In this document: piece after piece, positions 37,191-49,670 of the stretch
How positions within the stretch are numbered: position 1 is the first letter of the stretch
How the letters are laid out: each line of letters opens with the position of its first letter
DNA from: Alentia gelatinosa
Taxonomy: Eukaryota > Annelida > Polychaeta > Phyllodocida > Polynoidae
NCBI GenBank assembly: GCA_950022655.1
Contig: OX465580.1
Coordinates: 43,026,028 to 43,090,027 of the forward strand
Reading direction: 5' to 3'
Length of the DNA: 64,000 nt
Position numbers and translations under genes: made by a program
Notes under the pieces: model-generated
Told to the model about the DNA's origin: nothing
What the model saw: the letters and a program-made list of their open reading frames with translations, nothing else
Database searches by the model: none

Positions 37191-38450
37191 AGTCGATGGG
37201 CTGCAATTGAAGCATGCCATTTTAAAAACTGTCAGAAACCAGGAGCTGATGCATTGACAACCGGACAAACTGAATATATCAAAACTGGTATGATAAATCT
37301 CATGCAATAGTCATTGCTTAATCATACAATAAGTATCATTCATCGCTCGGGTCAAAGTGATCAGAGTAAATTTATACTGTATAATAATTCATTTTCACAA
37401 GATACAGTGTCAGATTGTTTTGGCATGCGATACAAACACAGTAAGGGCATTGTCTATAGGTGACTATTTTTTCGGTGAGATCTCCATTTAATGGCCCTTG
37501 CCATTCCCAGATGGAGACAAGTCAATTATTCCCAGTTCTTATCAGGAGCACCTGAGCGTCCAGAGTGGCTGAATCAAGATCGTTTGGCGAATTGGCCCGC
37601 TTTTGATTCGGAATATGGCCAGTTCTGCAGGATGTCGTATACTTGGTTTAAAAACCTAGAATTCCGGATGGCCCAAACCCGCTGCCACTTATCACGTGCA
37701 CACAGACGTCCCCAAGGAACCAGCGTGGTTCTCCAAGGTCATGCAATGCGGGGGTCAAGGTCAAATAATCGCCATAACATGGACCATATATAAAGACGCC
37801 GATGATGGCGAGTATTTGACCGCATAGGAAAGGTCAGCTTGGTGCAGACTGACCTCCACAAATTGCCTCACTTCAAAGATTGGCGCGTTTCATGTGACAT
37901 TAACTCGTTGTGATAAGCATATATGCGCAATGTCATTTGGCCTAGTTTCGGCACACACAGACTGTGAACTTGTAGGTTGTTGTCAGAACACACGACCTGA
38001 ATATTTGAACAGAATGAAAACTGCTGTGCATCAACTTGGTACCGTATGTGTGACTACGATGTGGGTGTGGGAGCAGCTGGCGTTATTAAGCTGTTGGCCT
38101 GAAAGACCTACTAATTAATCAATAGGCAATACAATGAAACAGAGAACGATTAGTGTGCCCACAAAATGCCATATAGCACACACTTACTAAAAAGAAGAAA
38201 AATTCACTTGAATACTGAAAACTTCTTGAACTACGAATTAGTTCATTGGGATGATTTTTGTGATTATGATGTAGAGAGGTATCTCTGCGAATTGGGCACT
38301 TTTTCCATGAACACTACAGTAGATTTCACCTGGTTCTGAAGAGATATATTGCCTTACTTATATATGGAGATACTTCAGTAATACTTACCATGCAGTTAAA
38401 ACAATGTATGGTTAGGTTACATACAGAATGCAATGAAGCGTTGAAAATAT

Positions 38451-38463
38451 ACGCCATCTAGTG
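38451..38463 (-). promoter_or_regulatory. CTCF-like site
   Basis: On the minus strand, CACTAGATGGCGT. It fits the CTCF core except for the last base. Motif match only. Confidence 0.3.
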
Positions 38464-38469
38464 TATGCT

Positions 38470-41400
38470 GCATGAAAAATGCAATTGCTGAGCCCAGGTA
38501 GTAAGATTAGATTAATGTGTTTGCTATATATAAATGAGTACTGTACTTAGGCTAAAGCAATCAAACATTAACAAGCTGAACCCACTGACAATGGTTTGTG
38601 TGTAGACAGGCAGACACAACTGCTGCAGGTTGTGTGTGCCAAGTAGAATGGACGTTGTCGCGCAATAAAAAGTTGAGAGCTGCATGTGGTTGTGACCACC
38701 TGTTGTCATGATTTATGTCTCTATGTGGGTCTGGCAGAGCGCCTGATTCAGTATTACTATCGGGATCTGGTCATCTCTGCGGGGGACGTAAAACGAGCCA
38801 GGCATCAGAAAATCACAGCCCGTGTAATTGTATATGCTCTCTGTTTGGTACAATATACCACGAGTCTACAATGTGACATGTAATTGAATTAAGGGCCCAT
38901 TCACAAATCATGTTCCCTGGATGTCATGTATTCACACTTCATTTTCTCATTCAGAACGAGATGGCAGTAAGTGAAAATATTGATTGACCATATCGTCTGT
39001 TTGATTGAGTAAATCTAAAATTTATAACAATTTTAGATGAGAATTTGTTGGTGACACAAAGTTCAGAGATCTAGTATGTAGCAAACGCTCAACAAGCTAT
39101 TCCACGGGCTCCTTTAATAAACAGTTTTTTTCTGAGAAGTGATACAGGAAATGGCAGATTATACTATAATGATTTTCTACACACGTGACTGGTGCTTGAC
39201 ATCCATAAAACTACATAAGTGTATATACTTTAACATGCTCCATGTCACTATTATTTCACCATGTTATTTTCATAAATAGGTCTCATTGCGCAGCACACGT
39301 TTTTCGCTCCCGCGCCTGCAGTGCATTATTCTCTGCCAACGGTTGTCCCACCTGCCCTGCTTGTCCCATTCAACCGTCACACCCAGACACTGAACTTCAC
39401 TCACCCTTCATGGCTCTCCAGCCCTGCCTGGGACACGGATGACTGACTTAACCCCAGCGACCTCCACTACCCGTCACACCTGGCTTCCCACAGGTGGTAA
39501 TGGGTTGTAGAGGATGGTGTTCGTATTTTTTGTCGTTTTCAATTGGCGATCCATCTGTGCTTTCTATGGTGCATGGGGTAGAAGAGGTCTATTCAGTGCA
39601 ATGTTAAGATGGGAGGCATAAAAATCTAACACAGCATACTAAAACTGGCATGGGAACAAAAATAAAATAAAGGTTTCCCCCCTCCTTCCGCACGAAGAAT
39701 TTCCCCCAAAGAACCAACAAAAATTGAATGGAATTGAATGACCCAGGTATTCATTACAAATTTATAGAAAGTGTCGGTGTGTCAGGGCTCAGCCTTACAG
39801 CTGCTGCACTAGTTTCAAATGCCTTATTTGAAAGCCATCTTAAAAGACATGACAAGTTAGAATTATTTATTCTGATCATTTGAATCACATGTTATTCTCT
39901 AGTAGTCTTGTGGCGCAGTTGATGTAAGACTTCATTGGACTAGTTTAGACGGAGATAATGTAAACAATAAAAAAAAAAAAACAGACGACAAATCGCTCAG
40001 AGCCTTACCAATACGCCGGAAAAGGCGGGAGGAGTTTAAGAAGTTATGACTGTTGGGTTGCCTAGTCAGACAATAGGTAACAATAGATTAGTGTCACCAG
40101 TCGCTATGACAACCAGACATGTCACGCCTAGGCATGGAGGTATGTGCGGTCCGGGCCGTTGTCATGAAGCCTTGTTAGCAACACAATGTAGTGCCTGCAG
40201 CTGCCCACTTAAGTTTTGCTGTTCAAAAAGTAGGGTTGTGATAGATGACTGTATATTTACATGAGCTGCCATAATACATCTTTAACCATCCTATTTCCAC
40301 CACACCACGTAATCATTGATTGCAATACGGACTTGGATAACATTACAAGTCCTTGATTGCAATATAGTACTCCAGGAAAAGAAATCAGTGGCCATTGCCA
40401 TCGAAGATTTGAAATCCGAATCAGGAATATTAAAAGTTTGTGCAAGTACCAACGAGCAAACTTCAGTGTTACATTATCCTGTAGTGTCTCTCCATGAAAC
40501 AAATGTCATGTGCAAAGTAAGCTGTTTAATCTCCCACCAGTCTTTCTGAATGTAGGATGGAGAAATCCCAAGAAAAATACCTAATATGCCTTCCAAGTTG
40601 GAAGTCTTCACAGGCTGAACTCAATCGACCACACTAATTAGAAAATCTAAAAAGTAAAATAATCAATTAAATCTACAGAATGTCATTCACAAAGCCGAGC
40701 GCATAGTGTGCTAGAGATCTGTCAAACTAGCAGCCTTGACGACAAAACAGTGCAACCTGGATAAAGGTGTTTTCCACAATCGATATCATTCATATCTCTA
40801 GTCATGGGTTACGCGGAACGTTCTCTATCTGAAATCAATTGTAGATTTGCATGGAACTGTATTCTAAGACTATTTGATGGAAAAAGGGAAAAGGTAATCA
40901 ACCAGGATACTAAAGCGTTAGGGAGCAGAAGGATCGGATTACTATTCTGATGTGGATTATCCTTTAAGATCAGGGAAACCTGATTTTACTGGCTTGGTTC
41001 TTTAAGATCCGGTTCCACATGGATGGCGGCTGCGTCGTCATCACTTAGCCATGGAGTTATCACCATGCAATATTTAAGCACCCGAAAATCCAGTTTCTTG
41101 AATAAATTTCCGAATGGCTTGGGAATATTCTGTCTTTAATGAGTTAATACCTTGGTTTTATTGTAGTTAATCATCCGCACAGCGATCCCAAGTTGGCCAT
41201 CATTATCAGGTGTGCTAAATTAGGGATGGAGCAAATAATTACTGGGTCAGATTAGCTACAGACTTGAACACACATACAGCCGTTCACCTGCAGAGTAGAG
41301 TTTACTTTTCACCCCTTGAACACTCCATATAATCCTCAACCAACCAACATCAGAGCCGAATAGCGTAGAGAAGCAAAGGTTGCCTTGAAGTTGATCCCGT

Positions 41401-44040
41401 GCCATATCAGCCTGATCCCCTCCAGCCCTGCCACAGCTGGCTTAATACTTATGAGGATTATACTAATTGGATCCATATCCCGGGCCCCGTCCACTTGGAG
41501 CTCATGGTCCAGTCCTTACATGTCCTCCAGCTGAGATCTCGGCGATATAATGATAACAGGCAACTGGTGGGTGAGTGCCTTGTTTATGCAGACAATGTGG
41601 CTTCAGGAGCTTTTAACATGATAGCAGTGGAACGCTAACAGATAGAAATTCCAATAGACATTTCTGCAGGCTGCATGATATTTTATGACATGACCTACGG
41701 CTTTACTTCCGTTTAGTATTGATTTAAACACCAGCATTTCCTACGATGTAAGGGAGTGAGCCCCTCCACTTAATCATTGGTCACTAAACCCACATCCAAG
41801 GCGGAAACTAGTATGTCAACCAGTGACATAATCAAACCAAGTAAAAGGAAAATAAATGTATCAATTTAATGTCAACTTAAACAAAAAAGGACGTTCGGGT
41901 GGTTTGTGGTTTCTCACCCACGTCATGGTGGTACAATTCCACATAATTTTCCCTTGGCTTTTCACCATCGATATCTTATGAATTTACTTTAAAACCAGTT
42001 TTCATTGACTGGATAAATTCAATTTATATGGCTTTCAGATGTATGTAATTCAGGCGTGAACCCATGCATGCTTGTTTATTTATACATCTGAAGATCATGA
42101 CCTGACCTGCATTCACCCAAAATGACATAGTTGATAGCGCCGCTAAACCCTAGGGTCAATAAGTCCTATGGGATCCCTTTCCTAAAGGCAACCTCTCTTT
42201 AGTGCCATACACCCGACCTTCATTATTTGGAGTCGGCTCTGTAAGTCCAACCACGCTGCAAGGCCGTATGTAAGTTACGTTCCATTAACAGATTTAGGGA
42301 TTTGTCCTAATTGAGGCCAGCTTGAACACACCTGTTGGTTTGGATTCCCAGGGGAACCCTTTTCTGATCCCTTACTCTACAGTGTGTCCAGCGAGTACAC
42401 GATGAGGCCTGTCTCCACATGACCACATTTATGTTATGATCCTGTCTTTTTCAGAGTAGAACTCGGTCTCCGCTGTCTAGTCTTATATTTTAGAACATCG
42501 AAGCTCTGTTGTGTTATAGAAAAAGAGCGCCCAATTTATGAAAAATAGTGTCTACATAGTCATAAAGCAGTGGTTTCTGACTTACTTGACAATTATTCAA
42601 GTGAACGTTGATTTTCATTACGTTCGCAAATCGGTGAGTGTTAATTCTGGACTATGATGTGCAAGCGCCAGATCTACCTTAAGAAACTCTTTTTAGACCA
42701 AATGAGAGATAGGGCCAAAACGGTTCTTTATGCGCAAGCAGAAAGCTAATAGGCGTAAACATTGCGCAAAAGAAGAGGCTAGACATAAGGATTAATGTCT
42801 CGTAATGATAATTGACATTTCATTTTCATATGTAAAAAACACACTGGGCCACAGCCGTTCACAAGTTTTAACTCGTAAGAATTAACTCAAATACCATACT
42901 TTGAAATTGAGTAAGTTTACTACTCCGTTTACAACAGGTCACTTTATATTGCATAGTTGGAAAGTGCCCCTATCATAATGGTGCGTATTTTGGCTATCAT
43001 AGAGACTCCGTGAAGCAGTAATATCAACAGGCTTCTCTACCTGATGTTTACACTGGACCTTAGACAGCATCATCAGCCCGCGGTGAATTTGGACGCGAGA
43101 CAAGCTGCACACATTCTTCTTCTCCTCTATAGGCTGATACAGTTTTCTTTTTCTTTTTTCTTTTCCTAGCGTATTCTCCCATGCGAACATTTGTGTACTT
43201 CACCCAGTTTACATTTGATCAAATCGATGGATGTGAATCCATACGAAAATTGATTTAATGATCTGAAGTTCAACTCGGGCGTATGAGGCTATAAATGGCA
43301 TACTTTCTCAGGACCTAGATGGGTTGAAAAGCTTGGCGTTATGAAGTATTCCGCTACAGAAATCTATAAGATATGTTTGTCACTAATTCCATGCTCAAAC
43401 CGCTCCAAGTGATTAGATTCGAGTCCACTTTTATTGCAGTGAATATAGCTTTAGTAATATTTGTGGAACATAATTTGCAATAATTCGTGCTTATAATATG
43501 TTGTAATGGACAAGGAAAACAAAGTGTCCAGCACACTGTAAGCTAATGGTAAGACTATCTATCATTTTTCATGTCGGCCTCTCACTAAACCACATAGCGC
43601 GTCGGGTGGCGAACAGGGCTTTCAAAGCATGTGGTGAATTTCCCAATACCAACAGGTTTAGTATGGTTACGGTGTCTCTGGGAAACATCTGCTGAGCTTC
43701 AGTAGATGTGAAATCTGTACCACCCCGCAGTCCATAGACATTATCAGGTTCTTTCACCTCCGCTGAATACACTCTATTTGAGCCAAACTCCACGAGGTTT
43801 CTACCTCTTTTGGCTCTCAACGACAGGGGAACATTTACCCGTCTTTGATGTCTGCGGCTGTGTCCCTTTTTACCCCTCACATCTTCTTTGACCGAGTGTA
43901 GAACACAAAAGTAAGACTCTTAAAGTGTTTACACTCTACCCCTAAACGTTGTATTTCCAGCATGCCTCGAGAGTCGCGCAACCTATATACATCTCACAGT
44001 ATGGGCTGGTAGGATCTGAGCGGGATTTGGGGATTATTTA
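38470..44040. other. Intron sequence, no gene found
   Basis: About 5.6 kb with only chance-like open frames. A poly-A run lies near 39970. Nothing recognised on either strand. Confidence 0.55.
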
Positions 44041-44055
44041 GGAGAATGTCGGAGC

Positions 44056-44145
44056 CAGGTGAGAAAAGGTGAAGCGGACAGGTGAGGTCAGGTGAGAGTC
44101 GCTTGTGCTTGAGGCCTCCACTGTTACAAGGCCTTGGCAGGTGAG
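44056..44145 (+). promoter_or_regulatory. Cluster of four CAGGTGAG words
   Basis: Exact CAGGTGAG occurs at 44056, 44079, 44089 and 44138. This word is both the preferred binding sequence of ZEB/Snail-type zinc-finger repressors and a strong 5' splice-site sequence (CAG|GTGAG) in the sense of the intron. No open exon ends at them. Confidence 0.5.
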
Positions 44146-44877
44146 AGGGGCTAAGCAGGTAATACATTGGGCGGCGTTAGAATGGATCTCCACACCTTTA
44201 GAGAGGACAAAGTTGCTGCCCCAAGGTTAGTGGCCTTTCGCCCTGGACATTCATCACAGACTGAACATGACAGCCCTGCACAGGGTGGTTATCAACTAGA
44301 AAGGCTCGCGGCCATCTGAAAGCCTTTCTTGCGGCAACTACAGGGGAATAGTAGATAAAGTCTTCCCAGGGCAGCCTTTAGTTGTGGACTAAAGAATACA
44401 TTTTCTCATCTCTCGTCCTCAGCCGTCCGCACACCTTGATATGTATTAGTCAAAGGGAAAATAGGAAATAGACCTTTTTGTTAGGCCGTATGATGGACTG
44501 TTCCTGTCAGACCTGACTTTGGATTTCAGTAGCGTGTGAGTTTTCAGGTGGGATACCGGTTCTTTCCTCTAATACTCAATTATTTCTCTTTACGTTCCGG
44601 TTGGCAAGCAGAGTCCAGCTTTAATGTCAGGAGACATGTCGATCAGCCTCGGACTCATTTATCAGGGCCAATTTCCCCGAAGCCCCCGTCAAATCCCTAC
44701 TCGGAGAGGCTCCCTGGGAAGAAACCAATCCCTCCGATAAAGGTGAAACTGACCAGGATAGTTCTCTTGGACGGGCAGGGAAGAGGGCTTTCCATGTGCG
44801 GGTTTCTGACGAGACGAGCAGAACCCTGGCTGTAATAGCTCGGTACCAGGCTTAGCAGGTCGGAGCTGCTCGCGTGA

Positions 44878-44891
44878 GCGCCCCCTGTGAG
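44878..44891 (-). promoter_or_regulatory. CTCF-like site
   Basis: On the minus strand, CTCACAGGGGGCGC; the AGGGGGCGC core is intact and the 5' half is weaker. It is divergent to the + site at 46201 next to the candidate alternative promoter. Confidence 0.3.
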
Positions 44892-46189
44892 CACCGCCTG
44901 CGTGTCCACCATCTGCCGCACTCACTACCGTCTCTAAAGGTAACCTGTACTTAACGCTACGACGGCGCCCTCCTCCTAACCCTCGTCACCCTCCTTTAAA
45001 TATCATTTTCTCGAGTTCTAGAGCAGAAGAAATTTTAAAATTATCAATCATATGCACAGGATATTCTCACGATTGGATGTTTCTTCGAATATCCCCTATA
45101 CTACATAGTGGATACATGTACTCCATAAGTCGTGCGCGTTTGACTAAAGGGCACAGGCGCTGTAGGGTAAGGTTTAGCTTATGCGTTCAGGGTAAAGGAA
45201 GGGGGAGGGGGCATATGGTATGGGAAGTAGCGTCCCGAGCCGAGGGCGATGTTTCTTGTGTTTGCTGCTTCATGGAGGGCCCGTCTCCACCCAGTCGCGC
45301 CATCAGACCCACGAGCTGTGTACATCACTACAAGCTACTCGTAACTCAGCGAGAAAACCCACTAGTCCAACCTTTCGCGAGTCATTACTTTCGGAATTTC
45401 AAAATTGATGTACCTTCATACTACTGATTTAAACCGTAACACTTTGAGTTACCACTCTGTAATGTTTACTGGTACATGCTTAATATTATTTCTGGAATTT
45501 GTATGTAAACCTATTTCACCATAGTGAAGTTGAAATTATTTTGCCCGAACCCGTACCTCTTTCCTATGCTAGTTTCTAACTGAGAAGTCGCTCTTGATTA
45601 CTCTCAAGTTGCTCTAAATTACAGCTAATTAGTCCATAGCAAGTTAATCCCCCTCACCTCACAGCAAGCTCGTGGCACGTTGCTCAAGACAAGGTGCTTC
45701 CAGGCACAAAAGCGGGTGGCCCCAGCCTTGGGGATTGCGTGATGATTCACGCGAGCTGGGGCTCAGGCCTGGCTGTGCTCCTTCTTTACATTACCCACCC
45801 TTCAGTTATTTATATGTGGCACTACGGCACTAGGTGCATTAAGGTTGATTCTATGTTACAGACTGTAGCTGTTCCAGTCAAAAATTGAATCAGACAACAT
45901 GAACGTGTACGGTTTTCATTGTCAGTGCCACTGATTTGTAAAACAGAAAACATAGAAATTTTGAATATTATTCCCTGTGTTTGGAGCCCGTATTGCAAGA
46001 TCTGGCAGCCTGCCACATTACCACAATTGTGTATAGAGAGTCCTAAACTAGATGAAGCATATACACAGGAGGAGGGTTTAAGCCTGTGAGTCAGTCTAGA
46101 ATTTGGTAAAACACTGAATATTACACGGACAGAGTCGTAAACACGGGGAGAGTCACAGGTTTGCATACCCTACCTCACCTGCCCGCATT

Positions 46190-46572
46190 TTGTCACAGCG
46201 CCACCAGGAGGCGCGCCTGTCGTCTGCGCAGGCGTCACGTGATCTGGACATCGGACGGTGGAGCCTGTCGAGATCGGAGACGCGGCGACATCCAGGCTGT
46301 CAACCACACGGTCCTGATGGCCGGCTCCATTTATAAATGAATACCAGCGACTTGTGCTCGCCGAGAGACGGAGAGCTGCTCATGATGGACGGTATAGTTG
46401 GGGAGAGGGGGGCGGTCCCGGTCCCGGTCCCAGCCGTCCGACCGGATTAACCCTGCATGGCCCGACTCCGCCCGGTTCCTGTTGTTCCGTTGGTGGTTGG
46501 GATGAGCACTCTCGTTGAGGAGCGGAGTTGGTTATCATCCTGGAATATTTGTTGTGATAATGTTCTTTTCAG
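46190..46572 (+). promoter_or_regulatory. Candidate alternative promoter of the NHS-like gene
   Basis: A CpG-rich block begins at about 46190 with a CTCF-like word (CCACCAGGAGGCGC, 46201-46214) and a palindromic TCACGTGA E-box near 46236. TTTATAAAT at 46330-46338 is a TATA-like element, so initiation near 46360 is plausible. The block is followed by a short exon with its own ATG and phase-1 donor. Similar sequence composition is seen at the main promoter near 18.5 kb. Confidence 0.45.
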
Positions 46573-46630
46573 TAGAGTGAAACCTTGTTTAAACATTTTG
46601 CAATGGTAGACAGGGATGTTACGAGAACCG
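46573..46630 (+). other. Candidate alternative first coding exon
   Basis: ATG at 46603 in context CAATGG opens nine codons (MVDRDVTRT) plus one base before a strong donor ACCG|GTGAGT at 46630/46631. Exit is phase 1, the same as the main first exon at 19018, so both could splice to the same second exon. An in-frame TAG lies at 46573-46575, upstream of the ATG. A good acceptor (TGTTCTTTTCAG) ends at 46572, so this may be the second exon of a transcript starting at the CpG block, or the end of an unspliced first exon. Spliced internally from the main first exon it would give a stop at once, which argues for a 5' exon or a poison exon. Vertebrate NHS genes also use alternative first exons that lack the WAVE-homology domain. 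Confidence 0.4.
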
Positions 46631-48121
46631 GTGAGTCTGCAGGAATATTAGTTTATGGCAGTTGAGGCTCTTAGCTATGAGGGTTTAATGTAGGATTAAC
46701 AATATATAATGAAGCGTATACATACACTTCATGCAGACTGTAGTGGGGCGGTATGGTCCCCTCCTTTGGTCATGTATGTAAACTATCTCTCGTTTGTTAG
46801 CACTTTAAAAGTATACCAATAATTCTCCATGAAAAATCTATTACCATATCCGCTTAGGTCGTACTGTCCCGTCTGTGTAAAAGTAAAGTGGTTCAACTAT
46901 AATTTCGCAGGCGCGCGTTTTATCTTATAATAGGTGCTTGCCTGGGGAATATTGCATCAAGTACCGTAAGCTCAAATATCACTGAAAGTATATGAAGTCA
47001 AGTGAAAACCGGCTTACACTAGTAGATGGAAATAATGCATTTTCAGTTTTTTCATGGATTTGTAAAATGATGTTTATGGCGATGAGAAACTATACCCTCT
47101 AACAAAGAATCACAAAGTAAGGACAAATCTGTTAATAGATGTGTGTGTGGCACTTTGAACAGACTTAGCTTATTGAATACTCTTCACGCTTATTCCCTTC
47201 CACAACCTTGCTAATTCTCACTACTCAATAATGTGTATGCAAAGTAAATACCAGATACTAAACGATGCTGATGAGGTTTAGAGGCGTGAGATAGCACACG
47301 TTGGTTTTCCTATCATGTTTACCCTACGGATATTAGGAGCATAATACCCTCCCGCATGCATTTTCCACCTGTCGAACTCACATGGTACCCCTTGACACAT
47401 CGAATCGACCTTCGTAACTCTTACATTATCAAGCCATTTCCGTATTTTTTATCTGTTGCTATAGTGATTAAATGCAGACTGAAGTGTCGAGAAAGCCATC
47501 ACTAGCCGAAACGCGAGGCGAGGAAATCATAAAAAATCTAACTTTAATAGAAAACGGATATGAACTTCTATTGCATACATATCTCCTAATGAACTGCTCA
47601 CACACAGTTTGAGCTGCTCAAATGCAGAAGTCATGAGCTCACCTGCCACGGGGGATATTAGGCCACAGGCCGATGGGCGATATTAAGACGGGGGATATTG
47701 GGTGAAGGGATTGACCCTAACTCATCAGGACCTAAATACAAGGATCACCGGGTAGTGGGCTGGGGTTTAGCTTGGCCATGGAAGGTGGAGTCCCTAATTC
47801 AACCCAGGTCACGAAGGGGCACTGATCTAACAATAAACAAGGCTGCAGGCACCCCGCAGCACAGCGTGACCAGGACTCTACGATTGTCATTTGGATTTGA
47901 ATCCACGACTATTTTCATTGATGTGCTCTGTGTAGCTACGGTTATGAGGAATCGCATAGATATTGAATGGATAGAACAAGTGCTCATATGATTTTATCCT
48001 TTCAACATTGTATACAAAGCTGCGTCACATCTCCATTCTCCACGTATGTACATTTAGCAAAGATATGGAAAGGAATGAGTTGTGTATTAACCAATTGTGT
48101 TCAGCCCGACATCCCATGTTT

Positions 48122-48156
48122 TTGTCTGTGACAGGAACATAACATTTCACAGACAA
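48122..48156 (+). repeat. Perfect 10-bp hairpin TTGTCTGTGA
   Basis: TTGTCTGTGA (48122-48131) pairs perfectly with TCACAGACAA (48147-48156) around a 15-base loop. It lies about 570 bases upstream of the first recursive splice site. Confidence 0.5.
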
Positions 48157-48705
48157 GTAGCTATTACACCTATTGCCTTAGTTTCCCACCTGCAAACGTA
48201 ACCGTGAGCCAGCACAACCATGTGATAAGCACTTCTTACCCCCCTGTGAATACGGCTTCTGAGAAGGTGTAACAATACAGACATTGTACTTTTTACCCCT
48301 GTTATTCATGAAGCCATGTTACCCTCCTGACTGCAACTCGAATGACATGTTTACAGAGACCCCTTTGAAGGCCTGCCATATGGGCTGTCGAGTAGGGAGA
48401 CTGATTCTTCGCTGCGGGCACAGAACCGTTGATTACAGCTCGAATGATAACCTTCTGTAACATATCCTCAATAAATGATTAACTGGAGGCTATACATGAA
48501 CAAAGAAAGCATGGTGCCGAGCTCACAATCAGCTTCAAGATGCTTTGGAGAAATTCCATTTCAACTATTGCCTGAACTGTTCGTCTTCATTGAGTTGACG
48601 TCGAGTATAATATCACTGTTTTAGTTATAACTGATTTCGCCGTTTTCGTTGTATTCCACCCAGAAAAGATTTGTGATAGATGTTTGATACCAATTCTTAC
48701 GTTGA

Positions 48706-48769
48706 ATATTCTTTTCTCTTTTTTTAGGTAAGTACCTGTTCTCTTATCCTGACATGCACATCTGGAGTG
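48706..48769 (+). promoter_or_regulatory. Recursive splice site 1 with RS-exon
   Basis: A long T/C tract (TTCTTTTCTCTTTTTTTAG, ending 48727) is joined directly to GTAAGTAC (48728). Acceptor and donor consensus thus abut, the defining layout of a recursive (ratchet) splice site. A second donor, GTG|GTGAGTAA, follows at 48769/48770, defining a 42-base RS-exon. After the first splice the regenerated GTAAGT can remove the next intron part, leaving no exon in the mRNA. If retained after the phase-1 first exon, the 42 bases would add 14 in-frame residues (starting RKYLFSYP) without a stop. They do not resemble the conserved NHS exon 2. It lies 29.7 kb after the first donor. Confidence 0.65.
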
Positions 48770-49489
48770 GTGAGTAAAATGATCTGTACACGGTAGGGAA
48801 GAGACCTTGGGACAATATCAGGCTTTCAAAAACAATTGTGGAGAATTACCCTCAGGGAATGCGTTAAAGGGTTTAGGATGTTTTTTTCTAGTTTAAGCTC
48901 TCCCTTAATACCTCTACTGAATCTTTTCTTTTTACCATGTTGAGAGGATATAAAATCTGCCTGAGCGTTTGTGGCAAATGACAAAAACATTGTTATAATG
49001 GTCCATGTATGTTTTCCTCTAGTCGTGTAGACAAGTAACTGGTCCGTTCCAGATGTTGTTGATTTTGTACACCAGACCCTCATCTACCAGGTAACCTGCT
49101 ACCCCTGATCTTAACCCTATATGCCACGCCCTTCTATCACGTGCCCTGCAGTAGTCTCCAGCAGCTGGTCTCTTAAATGAGAGAGAGACTAGAAATAGTC
49201 TCTGCTCAACACTGAACCCCTCAGTCTTTGGTCCATGTGATAAAAAGGAATATCATCACTTTTGTAGGTCCATCGTGTTTTTTAATCTTTAAAAGAAATA
49301 ATGATTTCATATCAGACAGTTCATTTCATTTTGGAATTAAGATGCATTTTTACTCCGGGGAAAATGTTTCCTCTGATCCCGTGCAGTTATTTGCTCCTTT
49401 CACCGCAAGACATGGTGGATGTAATAAAACACCAGGGGGTGGAGGTAAATGATCATTAGGAAAAAGTGATCCCTAAAGGTTCCTAAACC

Positions 49490-49670
49490 ACAAAACCTTG
49501 TCAGCCCCCCTCCCACGATGCGCCGACCCTCTCCTGTGGCACAGCCTCCGCCCCCTGCCTCGTTCTGGGCGGCGCTGTGGCACGTGACCCACCGACCGCG
49601 TCACGTGACCCCGACCGCGGTGTCACGTGACTTAGTGGCACGTGCCACCCCGTCATATCACGACGGGCCG
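49490..49670. promoter_or_regulatory. GC-rich block with four-copy CACGTG array
   Basis: CACGTG occurs at 49581, 49602, 49624 and 49639; three are within GTCACGTGAC or GGCACGTGAC, and the last is GGCACGTGCC. Spacing of the first three is 21 and 22 bases, about two helical turns, and CCGACCGCG repeats between them. The consensus is bound by bHLH-zip factors (USF, MITF/TFE, Myc/Max types). Confidence 0.6.

Noticed and set aside
43569..43880. Minus-strand frame of 103 codons
   Set aside because: Basic N-terminus and fairly balanced residues, but no recognised domain or gene context.
48728..48769. Reading the RS-exons as the canonical second exon of the NHS-like gene
   Set aside because: The encoded residues do not resemble the conserved SNLD...ESK continuation, and the two candidates differ in length modulo three, so they cannot be simple mutually exclusive versions of one exon.
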